Below, one piece after another: positions 9,545-18,342 of a DNA stretch of 64,000 bases (the first letter of the stretch is position 1; the number at the start of each line of letters is the position of its first letter). The notes under the pieces are model-generated. The model did no database searches. It was given only the letters and a program-made list of their open reading frames with translations, and was not told the DNA's origin. Both the position numbers and the translations under genes were made by a program. Origin of the DNA: Flavobacterium notoginsengisoli (GTDB taxonomy: Bacteria; Bacteroidota; Bacteroidia; Flavobacteriales; Flavobacteriaceae); assembly GCF_014207905.1 (NCBI RefSeq), contig NZ_JACHLB010000005.1, forward strand, positions 62,001 to 126,000. The letters are read 5' to 3'.

Positions 9545-10705
9545 ATGATTTTATCTTTCTTCAAAAAAATACAAAATACGCCTCGCGGATACCGTATAGC
9601 TAATACAGTCTTTTTCTTTCTTTCAGGTTTTGGATATTCTTCGTGGGTTTCTAGAATTCCGCATATACAAGCACAATTACATTTATCTGAAGCGCAGTTT
9701 GGAGCTGTTTTATTTGCATTTCCAATTGGTTTAATGCTAACAATGCCTTTTACTGGGAAATTATTAAATAAATATAGTAGCCGTTATATTATGCTTTTAG
9801 GAGCCATAATGTTTAATATCGTGCTGTCTTTACCAGGTTTGGTAGCTTTTGTTTGGCAGCTGGTTATTGTACTTTTAATTTTTGGTGCTTCTCGAAATAT
9901 TTTCAACTTATCAATTAATGCACAATCTTTAGAAGTGCAAAAATTATATCCGAAATCTATTATTACTAGATTTCATGCGGTTTGGAGTATTGCTGTTTTT
10001 TCTGGGGCAGGTTTAGGATATGTTATGGTAACGCAGAAAATTGCACCATCACACCATTTATTGGGAGTTAGTGTTTTTATGTTGGCACTTACGGCGTGTT
10101 TTTATCCAATGAGTATTCATAACGAACCGGTTCCTGTAAAGAAGAAATTTTTCTCAATGCCAGAAAAAAATCTGGTAAAATTTGCTCTGATTTGCTTTGT
10201 TTCAATGGCTTGTGAAAATACGATGTACGACTGGAGCGGAATTTATTTTGAAAACATCTTAAAAGCTTCACCAAAATTAACCAGTGCTGCCTTTGTGTTT
10301 TTTGCTTCTGCAGTAACTTTAGGACGTATTTTTGGTGATTATGGCGTAACGAAATTTGGAACAAAAAAAATCCTCCTTTATAGCGGAATTTTAATCACTT
10401 TAGGTTTCGGAATTTGCTTTATTCTTCCGTACGCGTATCCAACTATTTTTGGTTATGTTTTAATTGGTTTTGGAGTTTCTTGTGTTGTTCCTTTAGTATT
10501 TAGTATTGCTGGAAGATCTTCGAAATTGAGTAGTGGATCTGCATTAACTTCTATTTCTACAATTGGTTATCTCGGATTTTTATTGGTTCCACCAATGGTT
10601 GGTTTTATCTCTGAATATTTAAGTATGAAATGGGCGTTTCTTATTATGGCGCTTTTAGGAATACTGATGATTTTTATGGTGAATAAAATCGGGGAGAATG
10701 AGTGA
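9545..10705 (+). CDS. MFS transporter, YbjJ-like
   Basis: Inner-membrane major facilitator of 386 aa with about 12 hydrophobic helices. The segments SGFGYSSWVSRIPHIQ (near residue 30) and GAVLFAFPIGLMLTMPFTGKL (first cytoplasmic loop region) match the YbjJ-like branch, whose substrates are not established. It is the only plus-strand gene between two long minus-strand blocks. A -7 box lies just upstream (9518-9525), and the 3' end carries an octamer repeat and a hairpin. It may also be described as a sugar or drug exporter; the sequence does not decide this. Confidence 0.8.
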   Translation: MILSFFKKIQNTPRGYRIANTVFFFLSGFGYSSWVSRIPHIQAQLHLSEAQFGAVLFAFPIGLMLTMPFTGKLLNKYSSRYIMLLGAIMFNIVLSLPGLVAFVWQLVIVLLIFGASRNIFNLSINAQSLEVQKLYPKSIITRFHAVWSIAVFSGAGLGYVMVTQKIAPSHHLLGVSVFMLALTACFYPMSIHNEPVPVKKKFFSMPEKNLVKFALICFVSMACENTMYDWSGIYFENILKASPKLTSAAFVFFASAVTLGRIFGDYGVTKFGTKKILLYSGILITLGFGICFILPYAYPTIFGYVLIGFGVSCVVPLVFSIAGRSSKLSSGSALTSISTIGYLGFLLVPPMVGFISEYLSMKWAFLIMALLGILMIFMVNKIGENE

Positions 10706-10710
10706 TTTTT

Positions 10711-10752
10711 AAGTTGCTAAGTTTCTGAGATGCTAAGATTCTGAGGTTTTTT
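10711..10752 (+). repeat. CTAAG octamer 3'-end repeat
   Basis: Degenerate 8-bp units of the type nnnCTAAG/nnnCTGAG beginning 6 bp after the MFS stop codon and ending in a T-run. The same family follows prfA, the DUF5723 gene, catalase and purU in the same orientation relative to the gene. Confidence 0.7.
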
Positions 10753-10791
10753 GTTTTTGTGAAAAAACTGTGTAGATAATCTTTATGTGAA

Positions 10792-10840
10792 CTGGACTGA
10801 AGTCCAGCCCTACAAAATGGGGAGAACCGATGGTTCTTTT
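10792..10840 (+). terminator. Palindrome plus terminator-like hairpin after the MFS gene
   Basis: A 16-bp palindrome CTGGACTGAAGTCCAG (10792-10807) is followed by GAGAACC-GAT-GGTTCT and a run of T. A relative of the palindrome occurs at 59988-60009. Confidence 0.6.
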
Positions 10841-10862
10841 TTTATATTGCTTTAGAAACAGT

Positions 10863-11345
10863 CTATTTTTTGTCTATTTCTTTCAAATAATGCAACCATT
10901 TTTGTTTTTCAATAATGTACGAATATTGAAAACTACCTTCATAAACTCTAACTTTATCTTTAAATTGGAGTGTATCAACGTAAAATAAAGCAAGCATTTC
11001 TTTTTGATTAAAGAAATGAAGAGAATAGGAACTTGTTGGACAACAGCAATAACTTGTTTTTTCAGCATTTTCAAAAATACTTTCAAAGTCTTTTACTTGC
11101 TGTTTGTTATGAGTTTTAAATTCTTTTATAGGATTAAAAGATTCAATGCTACCAGATCTTCTGTAAGTTACAGTTGAATCGTAAGCTTTTACAATGATTT
11201 GTGTACTATTGGAAAGAGTAGTGTTAAATGAAAAATTATCCAAAAGATTCTCAATAGTACTTTGGGATTTATAATCGCAACTGAAAATAAAAACTGAAGC
11301 AAGAATTAAAAAGACGTATATTTTTACTCGACTAAGATTGTCCAA
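10863..11345 (-). CDS. Small lipoprotein of unknown function
   Basis: Unrecognised 160-aa protein with a lipoprotein signal: helix IYVFLILASVFIF followed by a lipobox Cys (FSC) near residue 23. The mature part is polar, with a CCCP cluster (SYCCCPTSSY) near residue 98. No ATG is available at the N-terminus; the reading opens with TTG at 11345, which overlaps the end of the upstream gene by 14 bp, so translational coupling is likely. It is the last gene of a run of four (12636 to 10863). Confidence 0.6.
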   Translation of the reverse strand: MDNLSRVKIYVFLILASVFIFSCDYKSQSTIENLLDNFSFNTTLSNSTQIIVKAYDSTVTYRRSGSIESFNPIKEFKTHNKQQVKDFESIFENAEKTSYCCCPTSSYSLHFFNQKEMLALFYVDTLQFKDKVRVYEGSFQYSYIIEKQKWLHYLKEIDKK

Positions 11346-11631
11346 TTTCTGATAATTTGTTTTCTTCTTCTTTTGCTATTTTTTCTCTCAGTTTAAATGC
11401 AAGATTCATCAAAATAATGGCAATGATATTAATACTAAATGCAGTAATATTGGTATCCGAATTCCATTTTAGATTGAATGCTGTTAAAAAAACTAAAAGA
11501 GTGATTCCTAAAATGGTAGCATTAAAAAAGTTTGTTTTTATAGGAAAATATATACTTAGGGCAATTCCTAAAATTCCACCCATAATCTGATAAATACCAA
11601 AAATACTAATTTGCTTCTTTATTTTTTCCAT
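11332..11631 (-). CDS. Small membrane protein of unknown function
   Basis: Protein of 99 aa with three hydrophobic stretches (IMGGILGIALSIYF, ATILGITLLVFLTAF, NIIAIILMNLAF) and a charged C-terminal tail. I start at the ATG at 11631, leaving 10 bp after the upstream stop; the longer reading from 11682 would add a very basic extension overlapping the upstream gene. No family recognised. Confidence 0.6.
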   Translation of the reverse strand: MEKIKKQISIFGIYQIMGGILGIALSIYFPIKTNFFNATILGITLLVFLTAFNLKWNSDTNITAFSINIIAIILMNLAFKLREKIAKEEENKLSEIGQS

Positions 11632-11641
11632 TTTAGTTTTT

Positions 11642-12154
11642 CTAATTCTCTTGAGTTTTAAGCTCAATTTGTCTTTTTTCAATTATTCTATTTGTCCATT
11701 TCGAAAAGAAAATAACAAGTCCGATAATTAAGAAAAATGATCCTGTTATAATAAAATTTAAGTGATAATCGTCTATAAAGCTACCTATTGCCAAAATTTT
11801 AAAATAATTCCAACCCAGAGTATTATATCGGTATAAAAGATAAATGATTATAAGTACGATAAAGCTATTTAAAATGGACCATTTTTTAATTTTTGAAATT
11901 GTAATTGATATAATAAATGAAAAAACAATTCCTACCAAACTGATAATATTTGGCCAAAAATTAAAATAAGCGATTTCTACGGTAGTTATTTGAAGCTTTT
12001 CAAGATTTTCCATAACATATTTAGGACCATGAATTGCAGCTGCTTCAATCACTTTAATATAGTTGAGCCACGAAAATGTTTTAAAAGAAAACATTATAAA
12101 GTAAGTCGCAACGAAATGAAAAATTATCTGAATATAATTTATTTTCTGTTTCAT
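11642..12154 (-). CDS. Membrane protein of unknown function
   Basis: Protein of 170 aa with about four hydrophobic helices (N-terminal IIFHFVATYFIMF, IISLVGIVFSFIISITI, FIVLIIIYLLY and FIITGSFFLIIGLVIFF) and a polar tail. It starts 5 bp after the upstream DUF6265 gene ends, so the two are likely co-transcribed. Function not recognisable. Confidence 0.6.
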   Translation of the reverse strand: MKQKINYIQIIFHFVATYFIMFSFKTFSWLNYIKVIEAAAIHGPKYVMENLEKLQITTVEIAYFNFWPNIISLVGIVFSFIISITISKIKKWSILNSFIVLIIIYLLYRYNTLGWNYFKILAIGSFIDDYHLNFIITGSFFLIIGLVIFFSKWTNRIIEKRQIELKTQEN

Positions 12155-12159
12155 TGCTT

Positions 12160-12636
12160 TTACTTCTTCGTCATAACAAATTTCTCCGAACTAGGTTTTC
12201 CGTTCAAATTTCCAGAAATCTCAGCTGTCAAAGAATTATTTGCGCCTTTTGTATACGTAATTTTTTGTGGATAATCGTGTTTCGGATTTTCGAAAACCAA
12301 TTTTTGATCCGTTTCAGAAGTTGATGGAAAAAATACAGGTTTGTCGTCATTTTGACCTTTTACGGTTGCTTTATACGTCAATGTTTCTCCTAACTGCGCT
12401 AGAATAATACTTTCAGAATGAATGGTGTCATTTCCTTTTATAAAATAAGAAACAGCACTAAAAGTACTATCGTTTAGTTTTTGCCAGTTTTCAGATAAAA
12501 CTCCGTCTGGCGTTGTATTTTCCCAGTTTCCAATTAACCAGTCGGCTTTTTTGATTTTATCTTTTTCAACAGTTTCTTTTTTCTGGCAGGAAACTGCGGC
12601 TAATACAAGAGCTAAAAGAGTAATTTTCTGAAACAT
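12160..12636 (-). CDS. DUF6265 family lipoprotein
   Basis: Lipoprotein of 158 aa with lipobox AAVSC (Cys near residue 17). The core, from WLIGNWENTTPDGVLSENW to the KHDYPQKITYT segment, matches the DUF6265 type: a lipocalin-like beta-barrel starting with a L.G.W motif and ending with a FENP.HDYP motif. The family role is unknown. It is the first gene of a short run extending down to 10863. Confidence 0.78.
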   Translation of the reverse strand: MFQKITLLALVLAAVSCQKKETVEKDKIKKADWLIGNWENTTPDGVLSENWQKLNDSTFSAVSYFIKGNDTIHSESIILAQLGETLTYKATVKGQNDDKPVFFPSTSETDQKLVFENPKHDYPQKITYTKGANNSLTAEISGNLNGKPSSEKFVMTKK

Positions 12637-12679
12637 ATTTTTGAGTTTTGATTGTACTAATTTATAAAAAAAAAGTTAG

Positions 12680-12910
12680 CCACTAATTACACAAATTTCC
12701 ACGAATTAATTTTAAAAATTTTAATGTAATTTTTTGCCACTCCCGATCGCTATCGGGATAAAAGAATTATAAAGATTTTTTTCACGCAGATTCGGCAGAT
12801 TTGAGCAGATTTAATTTTGATTCTGAATAATATAAATCTCCAATTATCTGCTTAAATCTTTTTAAATCTGCGTGAAAAATAAATTCGTGAAAATTCGTGA
12901 AATTCGTGGC
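12680..12910. repeat. Intergenic inverted repeats (CACGAATT and ACGCAGATT families)
   Basis: The 282-bp gap before topB holds three inverted structures: TCCCGATCGCTATCGGGA (12738-12760 region); arms near 12779-12813 and 12846-12883 built from TTTTTCACGCAGATT and its complement; and outer units of CACGAATT/AATTCGTG. A related CACGAATTCACGAATT repeat follows the AraC gene at 57171. No gene is visible. Confidence 0.6.
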
Positions 12911-12918
12911 GAAAAAAT

Positions 12919-15234
12919 TTACACGCCTTCACACAAAATAGAATAAACCAATTCTTTAGTCGGTTTTTGATCTCCGAGTTTTGCTCGAACGTCATCAAAA
13001 GTTACTTTAAAATCGCAACCCGATTTGTATTCTGCACAGCCGTAAGCTGTTTTTCCTTTTAAGATTGTTCCTTTTTTACATTTTGGGCAAACGAGAGCAT
13101 CAGAACTTTCTTGGGCTGTAGCTTTCTTTTCTGTCTTTTTTTCTGTTTTCTTTGGCTCTAATTTCAGTTTATAATTTTCCTCAAAACGAATTAATCCCTC
13201 AACAGTTCCAGAATCAGTTTTAAAGCCTTTTATATTTACGGTAGAACCTTTTTGAACCAATCGTAAATATTGGCTTTCTGTGATTTTTTTATCATAAAAA
13301 ACAAAAGGCAGTACAAAATCACAACCCGATTTGTATTCGCTACATCCAAAAGCCGATTTTCCTTGTATTAAATTTCCTTTTTGACATTTCGGACACGTTT
13401 CTGCCGAAATTCCAGAAGCTTTCTTTTTTTCTGCTTTTACTACAGGTTTCTGAATCGTTGCTGCGTGCGAAATATTAGCGTGTTTGGTTTCGCTTCGAAC
13501 TTCATAAACCAAGGCTTCAACCATGCTTTTCATATTTCGAATGAATGCAGCGGCAGTAAAAGTTCCTTTTTCAATATCTTTCAACTGTTTTTCCCAAGTT
13601 CCTGTAAGTTCAGCCGATTTGACTAATTCATTCTGAATCGTATCAATCAATTGAATTCCGGTTAAAGTAGGTAAAACTTGTTTTTTATTTCGAACAATAT
13701 ATTGACGTTTAAAAAGTGTTTCGATAATATTGGCACGCGTAGACGGACGACCGATTCCGTTCTCTTTCATAAGTTCGCGTAAATCTTCGTCGTCAACTTG
13801 TTTTCCTGCGGTTTCCATCGCACGCAATAAAGTCGCTTCTGTAAACTGATTGGGAGGTTTGGTTTCTTTTTGAAGGAAAGAAGGTTCGTGCGGACCTTTT
13901 TCGCCCACTACAAAACTTGGCAATAAATCGGGTTCTTTTTCTTTAGCATTTGGGTCTTCAAAAACTACTCTAAAACCCTTTTTAAGAATTTCTTTTCCAG
14001 TCGCTTTAAACGTGACTTCAGCTGCTTTTCCGATTACTGTAGTATTCGCAACCAAACAATCATCATAAAAAACGGCGATAAAACGTCTCGTAATAATATC
14101 ATAAACCTGCTGCTGATTATAAGGCAAATTATTTTGAATTCCCGTTGGAATAATCGCATGGTGATCGGTAACTTTTTTATCGTTGAAAACCTTTGGCGAT
14201 TTCTTGATTTTTTTCTCTAAAATGGGTTGTGTCAATTCTGCATAATTGGTTAATTTCTGCAGAATTCCTGGCACTTTCGGATAAATATCTCCTGGTAAAA
14301 AAGTCGTATCGACTCTGGGATATGTAATTACTTTTTGTTCGTATAAAGTCTGTGCAATTTTTAGCGTTTCTTCTGCCGAAAAGCCAAATTTTTGATTACA
14401 ATAAACCTGCAAACCAGTTAAGTCAAAAAGTTTTGGTGCATATTCGTTTCCGTTTTTTTTGTCGACAGAAACAATCTCAAAATCACTTTCTTTGACTTTT
14501 TCAGCCAAGATTTCTCCGTCTTCTTTGTTTAAAAAACGACCTTCTTCATAACTAAAAAGCGTTTCTCTATATAAAGTTTGCAACTCCCAATATGGCTGAG
14601 GTTTAAAATTTTCGATTTCTCTAAAACGATCTACAACCATCGCCAATGTTGGAGTTTGCACGCGTCCGATAGACAAAACTTGTTTGTAGCCACCATGTTT
14701 TACGGTATACAAACGGGTAGCATTCATTCCTAAAAGCCAATCGCCAATTGCTCTCGAAAATCCGGCGTAAAATAAATTATCGTAATTCGTTGAAGGCTTT
14801 AAGTTTTCAAAACCTTCTTTTATGGCTTCAGTTGTAAGAGACGAAATCCATAAACGCTGAATTTCCCCTTTATAATTCGCTTCGTTCATCACCCAGCGTT
14901 GGATCAATTCTCCTTCTTGTCCAGCATCCCCGCAGTTTATGACTACTTCTGCTTTGTCAAAAAGGCTTTTTATGATTTTAAACTGCTTCTGAATTCCAGA
15001 ATTCTGAACTACTTTGGTCTCAAACTTTTCAGGAAGCATCGGAAGATTATTCAAATCCCAGCTTTTCCAGTGCGGTTTGTAATCGTTAGGTTCTTTTAAG
15101 GTGCATAAATGCCCGAAAGTGTAAGTTACCGCATAACCGTTACCTTCGTAATAGCCATCGTGTTTGGTATTGGCACCCAAAACAGATGCGATTTCACGTG
15201 CTACACTTGGTTTCTCGGCAATACAGACCTTCAT
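12919..15234 (-). CDS. topB: DNA topoisomerase III
   Basis: Type IA topoisomerase, 771 aa, that cuts one strand to decatenate DNA. The TOPRIM domain begins MKVCIAEKPSVARE (E7) and its acidic motif reads CGDAGQEGE (residues 101-109). The catalytic tyrosine is Y305 in ITYPRVDT. The IGRVQTPTL signature is at about 189-197 and GIGRPSTRA near 500. The C-terminus carries two zinc-ribbon repeats (CPKC...CSEYKSGCDF and CPKC...CAEYKSGCDF), a normal layout for Bacteroidota TopB. The TOPRIM motif differs from the usual DxDREGE (Gly-Gln instead of Asp-Arg), which I believe is common in this branch. It seems to be transcribed alone. Confidence 0.93.
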   Translation of the reverse strand: MKVCIAEKPSVAREIASVLGANTKHDGYYEGNGYAVTYTFGHLCTLKEPNDYKPHWKSWDLNNLPMLPEKFETKVVQNSGIQKQFKIIKSLFDKAEVVINCGDAGQEGELIQRWVMNEANYKGEIQRLWISSLTTEAIKEGFENLKPSTNYDNLFYAGFSRAIGDWLLGMNATRLYTVKHGGYKQVLSIGRVQTPTLAMVVDRFREIENFKPQPYWELQTLYRETLFSYEEGRFLNKEDGEILAEKVKESDFEIVSVDKKNGNEYAPKLFDLTGLQVYCNQKFGFSAEETLKIAQTLYEQKVITYPRVDTTFLPGDIYPKVPGILQKLTNYAELTQPILEKKIKKSPKVFNDKKVTDHHAIIPTGIQNNLPYNQQQVYDIITRRFIAVFYDDCLVANTTVIGKAAEVTFKATGKEILKKGFRVVFEDPNAKEKEPDLLPSFVVGEKGPHEPSFLQKETKPPNQFTEATLLRAMETAGKQVDDEDLRELMKENGIGRPSTRANIIETLFKRQYIVRNKKQVLPTLTGIQLIDTIQNELVKSAELTGTWEKQLKDIEKGTFTAAAFIRNMKSMVEALVYEVRSETKHANISHAATIQKPVVKAEKKKASGISAETCPKCQKGNLIQGKSAFGCSEYKSGCDFVLPFVFYDKKITESQYLRLVQKGSTVNIKGFKTDSGTVEGLIRFEENYKLKLEPKKTEKKTEKKATAQESSDALVCPKCKKGTILKGKTAYGCAEYKSGCDFKVTFDDVRAKLGDQKPTKELVYSILCEGV

Positions 15235-15396
15235 TTTTTCTTTCCTTAATAATAAGCGAAAATAGTTATTTTATGGTAAAGAGGCAAAAGGTTATTGTAA
15301 TGAAAGACAAATGTTCATGGGAGCAAAGGAGCAAAGGTTGCTATAGATTTTACTTTTTTTAATAATTTCATACTATTTAATTCAATTGTGCGGATT

Positions 15397-15879
15397 TTAA
15401 AAAATATCATTGTAACCTAAAAGATTTCCTATTGATATACCAAGAAGGATTAAACCAACAATAGTAACTAAGATTACTGAACAACCGTTAGAATTATCTT
15501 TAATAATAAAATTTTCGGGTTCTTTAAAATTGTACTGAATTTTAATATTCTTGTTTATATTTTCTGCATATGTTCTAAATCTATCTAAATCTGATGACGC
15601 ATGGATAAAAGGTTTTCCTTTATAGGTTTTTCTATCAGAAGTTTCAAATTCAATAATAGGAATTTTAAAACCTTCACTATCGGTTTCGTAAGAAACAATT
15701 TTACCAAAACTCTCAATTTTATTTTTGTTTAACTTGTTTAAAGTTAGAAGAATATGAATTGAATAATATAGACATACAATACCAAGAAATAAAAAGCAAA
15801 GGACAGGTTTAAAAAACATGCAAATAACGAAAAGAATAAAAAAAGGTAAAGGAATTTGATTTTTCGGATCAAGTGTCAT
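15397..15879 (-). CDS. DUF3592-type membrane protein
   Basis: Protein of 160 aa: N-terminal helices (about 10-45), an extracytoplasmic beta-rich domain (about 55-125: GKIVSYETDSEGFKIPIIEF, then IKIQYNFKEPENFII) and a C-terminal helix. This is the DUF3592 layout. A paralogue of the same layout is encoded at 16485-17015, with one unrelated gene between. Role unknown. Confidence 0.68.
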   Translation of the reverse strand: MTLDPKNQIPLPFFILFVICMFFKPVLCFLFLGIVCLYYSIHILLTLNKLNKNKIESFGKIVSYETDSEGFKIPIIEFETSDRKTYKGKPFIHASSDLDRFRTYAENINKNIKIQYNFKEPENFIIKDNSNGCSVILVTIVGLILLGISIGNLLGYNDIF

Positions 15880-15943
15880 TTTGAGAAATGCTTATTTGTA
15901 AATTATTTTTTGACTGTAATAATTTGATTTAGACACAAATTTG

Positions 15944-16375
15944 CTAAACTTTAAAAATATCAATTCTCTTCATCCAAGGAATTTCAGATTCTAAAAATTG
16001 AAGTTTTGTCTTTACTACTTTATCGCTTTTATCTCGTGGGTTTTTAGTAACAAATCTAGCTTTCGAATTCGTAAAATCTAAAGTGTTTTTTGCATCAAAA
16101 TCATCTTTTTTGTCGGAAGAAAAAGTAATGACGTTATCTTTTACGCTCCATTTTCCTTTTCCGTATTTATTTTCTTCAGGAGGAGTTCCGCCTTGCAGTT
16201 TTCTATAATAATGAAATACAAATGTTCCGTCTTGGTTTAGCGTCAATTTGTATTCAATTATATTTTTTTCTTCATCAGCAGAAAGTGTACGAGAATAATC
16301 TCCCGCAAACTGATTAGATTGTGCCGTTAAACTTAAGCCAGAAATTAAAAGCAAAGTAATGATAAAGTGTTTCAT
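15944..16375 (-). CDS. Secreted lipocalin-like protein of unknown function
   Basis: Protein of 143 aa with a signal peptide (MKHFIITLLLISGLSLTAQS). The mature part looks like a small beta-barrel: FAGDYSRTL, then LTLNQDGTFVFHYYR, then GKGKWSVKDNVITFSSDK. This is the pattern of small lipocalin-like secreted domains in this phylum. It lies between the two DUF3592 paralogues. Function unknown. Confidence 0.62.
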   Translation of the reverse strand: MKHFIITLLLISGLSLTAQSNQFAGDYSRTLSADEEKNIIEYKLTLNQDGTFVFHYYRKLQGGTPPEENKYGKGKWSVKDNVITFSSDKKDDFDAKNTLDFTNSKARFVTKNPRDKSDKVVKTKLQFLESEIPWMKRIDIFKV

Positions 16376-16484
16376 CTGATTATTGTTTTGTATTTAAGTT
16401 TTGTGGTTTTAAAGTAAAATGGTTAGTTTTTATTACTGTATTTGTTGCAATTAAAAGGAACAAAATACTGTTTACAAGATTTTT

Positions 16485-17015
16485 TTAGTTTTCAAATGCT
16501 TTTTTAATACTGTTTAGCGCAACTTCAAAGACATCATCACAACCCAAAAGACCAACTACAGCATAGACAATAAGAGCCAAACCAATAATGATCAAAATAC
16601 TAAGGGCCAAGCTGCTTGTTTTTACTTCTTTTACAATAAATTTTTCTGGGCTTTTGGCGCTGTAAAGTATTGCAATTTTAGTATTGATATTTTTCTGATA
16701 AGAATTGAATTTACTTAAATGGAATGTTCCATGTACAAAAGGCTGTCCTACAAAATTCCTTCCATCTGCGGTTTGATATTCGATATTAGGAGTTTTATGT
16801 CCTTCATCATCAGAGGTGTAAGATACAATTTTTCCTGTACTTTCAATTCCATTTTTACTTATGTCATCTAAAAAGTTATGAGCAGCAATCGATAAAATCA
16901 CAAAAAGAAGCCCAACTAATAATAAACTAATTAAGATATTGTAAAATGAAAAAGCTACAAAAACAATAAAGAAAAAGGGAAAGAAAAAAGTTGCGTATTT
17001 TTTATCAAATAACAT
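16485..17015 (-). CDS. DUF3592-type membrane protein, paralogue of 15397-15879
   Basis: Protein of 176 aa. The shared core with the neighbour is GKIVSY.(S/T)D.EG.K.P.IE(Y/F).T.D...(F/Y).G.PF(V/I)H and a final membrane helix, GLALIVYAVVGLLGCDDVF matching GISIGNLLGYNDIF. It is therefore a diverged tandem copy. Confidence 0.66.
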   Translation of the reverse strand: MLFDKKYATFFFPFFFIVFVAFSFYNILISLLLVGLLFVILSIAAHNFLDDISKNGIESTGKIVSYTSDDEGHKTPNIEYQTADGRNFVGQPFVHGTFHLSKFNSYQKNINTKIAILYSAKSPEKFIVKEVKTSSLALSILIIIGLALIVYAVVGLLGCDDVFEVALNSIKKAFEN

Positions 17016-17057
17016 GAAATGGAGTTTTTTTTATTTTTAACGAAGAATGAAGAAATT

Positions 17058-17552
17058 CTAATTATTAATCATCGGATTCAAATTAAGGTCTTTGTTTCTC
17101 AAATCCAATCCGCCTTCGTAAACCGATTTAAGATTGGTCAAATAAAAATGCCATCCGTTTGAACAACCTAATCTAATATATTGTTTAGAAAAATCATCTG
17201 TCGGAATATTATGATGACGAAGTTCTACCAAAGTATAGCCATTATTTTCACTCAAATTAATGTCGACCAGACAAGTTCCTTCAAAAGTAAATTGCAAATG
17301 ATTTTTTCCGTTTGCAGCAGTGATTTTTCCTAACATCGGATCTTTATACAAATACCAAAACCATTCATAAGTATTGTTTTCTAGAGCATTTTGATTTTTA
17401 TCGATTGGTTCTTCACTGGCATCAAAAAAAGATACTTTCTCCAGAAACCATTTTTCTAATTCGTTGGCTTTTGTCCAGGCATTATAAATATCAGAAAGTT
17501 TAGCTTTTACAGCTATTTTTTTGGTGAAAGAAGTCCAATCGAAGTTTTCCAT
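17058..17552 (-). CDS. SRPBCC/AHSA1-like domain protein
   Basis: Cytosolic protein of 164 aa without a signal peptide. The start FTKKIAVKAKLSDIYNAWTKANELEKWF is the usual opening of the SRPBCC (START-like) fold: beta-strand, then two helices with W.A.(E)L..WF. The C-terminal helix around GWHFYLTNLKSVYEGG closes the cavity. Such proteins bind small hydrophobic ligands or act as Hsp90-activator-like domains; the ligand here is unknown. Confidence 0.75.
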   Translation of the reverse strand: MENFDWTSFTKKIAVKAKLSDIYNAWTKANELEKWFLEKVSFFDASEEPIDKNQNALENNTYEWFWYLYKDPMLGKITAANGKNHLQFTFEGTCLVDINLSENNGYTLVELRHHNIPTDDFSKQYIRLGCSNGWHFYLTNLKSVYEGGLDLRNKDLNLNPMINN

Positions 17553-17611
17553 GGTTTGAGTTTTTATTATTTATGAAACCTAAACAGGATATTATTAATA
17601 GCTAAAAATTA

Positions 17612-17977
17612 CTAATTGTATCTGTTATTCCGATCGTCTAAATTTTTCTTTAAGTCTTTAGTTCGATCATTCGTACATTCGGTAAGACAAGTATAGTAAA
17701 TCAACGGCTGAATACTTCCTCCATTATATTCTTCTTTTTCAAATGCACATTTTGAATCTCTAAATTTAATCCAGTTTTTCTGTGCTGTAACCAGCAAGTT
17801 TTTTTCTTTTTCAGTTAATTTTTTTAATAGCTTTTTATAAACCAGATTAAGTTCGTTGTCTGCTTTATTAAAATTATTAATAGCGGTTTGATTCATTTCG
17901 GCTTGCGTTTGCGCCAGTAGAGTAGTGCTAAACGTAAAAAGAAAGAATGCTGAAAAAGAGAGTAGGATATTTTTCAT
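17612..17977 (-). CDS. LprI/DUF1311 family secreted protein
   Basis: Protein of 121 aa with a signal peptide ending LLAQ. The mature part fits the DUF1311 (lysozyme-inhibitor LprI N-terminal) pattern: ADNELNLVYKKLLKKL, then LLVTAQKNWIKFRDSKCAFE, then a second Cys pair (YYTCLTEC) and a final R.L..R.... helix. Family members occur as periplasmic or lipoprotein lysozyme inhibitors. Inhibition of lysozyme is plausible but unproven here. Confidence 0.8.
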   Translation of the reverse strand: MKNILLSFSAFFLFTFSTTLLAQTQAEMNQTAINNFNKADNELNLVYKKLLKKLTEKEKNLLVTAQKNWIKFRDSKCAFEKEEYNGGSIQPLIYYTCLTECTNDRTKDLKKNLDDRNNRYN

Positions 17978-18061
17978 TCGGTTGTTTTATCTGGAATTTA
18001 AAGATATTGATTTTTATTTAAAAGAGTTTTAGTGTTTTGATAATTAGTTTTTTAAATAAAA

Positions 18062-18088
18062 AAATGCGTAAAATAAGTTACGCATTTG
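18062..18088 (-). terminator. Intrinsic terminator
   Basis: AAATGCGTAA, a 6-nt loop, TTACGCATTT and a T-run on the minus strand. It lies past the small membrane gene that ends at 18121. Confidence 0.75.
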
Positions 18089-18120
18089 TATAAGGTCACT
18101 TTTAAGAACAGTAAGCTTTT

Positions 18121-18342
18121 TTAAATCTTTTTCTGAATCATTAAAATTATCCACATTGCAATTCCAAAAAGCACTGGCAAAACAATATTGCTTTCATCAA
18201 AATTTTTATAGTTGAATAAATAGCTGATAATTAACGCAGCAATACAGCCAATAAAAAGCTTTAAAATCCTGTTTGTCCAAGTTTTGTCGTGATAATTCCA
18301 TTGCTGTTTTTCAAGCCTATTTTTAGAATTTTTGATTTCCAT
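18121..18342 (-). CDS. Small membrane protein of unknown function
   Basis: Protein of 73 aa with a polar, Gln/Asn-rich N-terminus (KNRLEKQQWNYHDKTW) and two hydrophobic helices (ILKLFIGCIAALIISYLF and NIVLPVLFGIAMWIILMI). The ATG at 18342 is chosen over an upstream TTG/ATG reading because it follows the neighbouring gene closely; the two overlap by 20 bp, so they are probably coupled. Not recognised. Confidence 0.6.
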   Translation of the reverse strand: MEIKNSKNRLEKQQWNYHDKTWTNRILKLFIGCIAALIISYLFNYKNFDESNIVLPVLFGIAMWIILMIQKKI

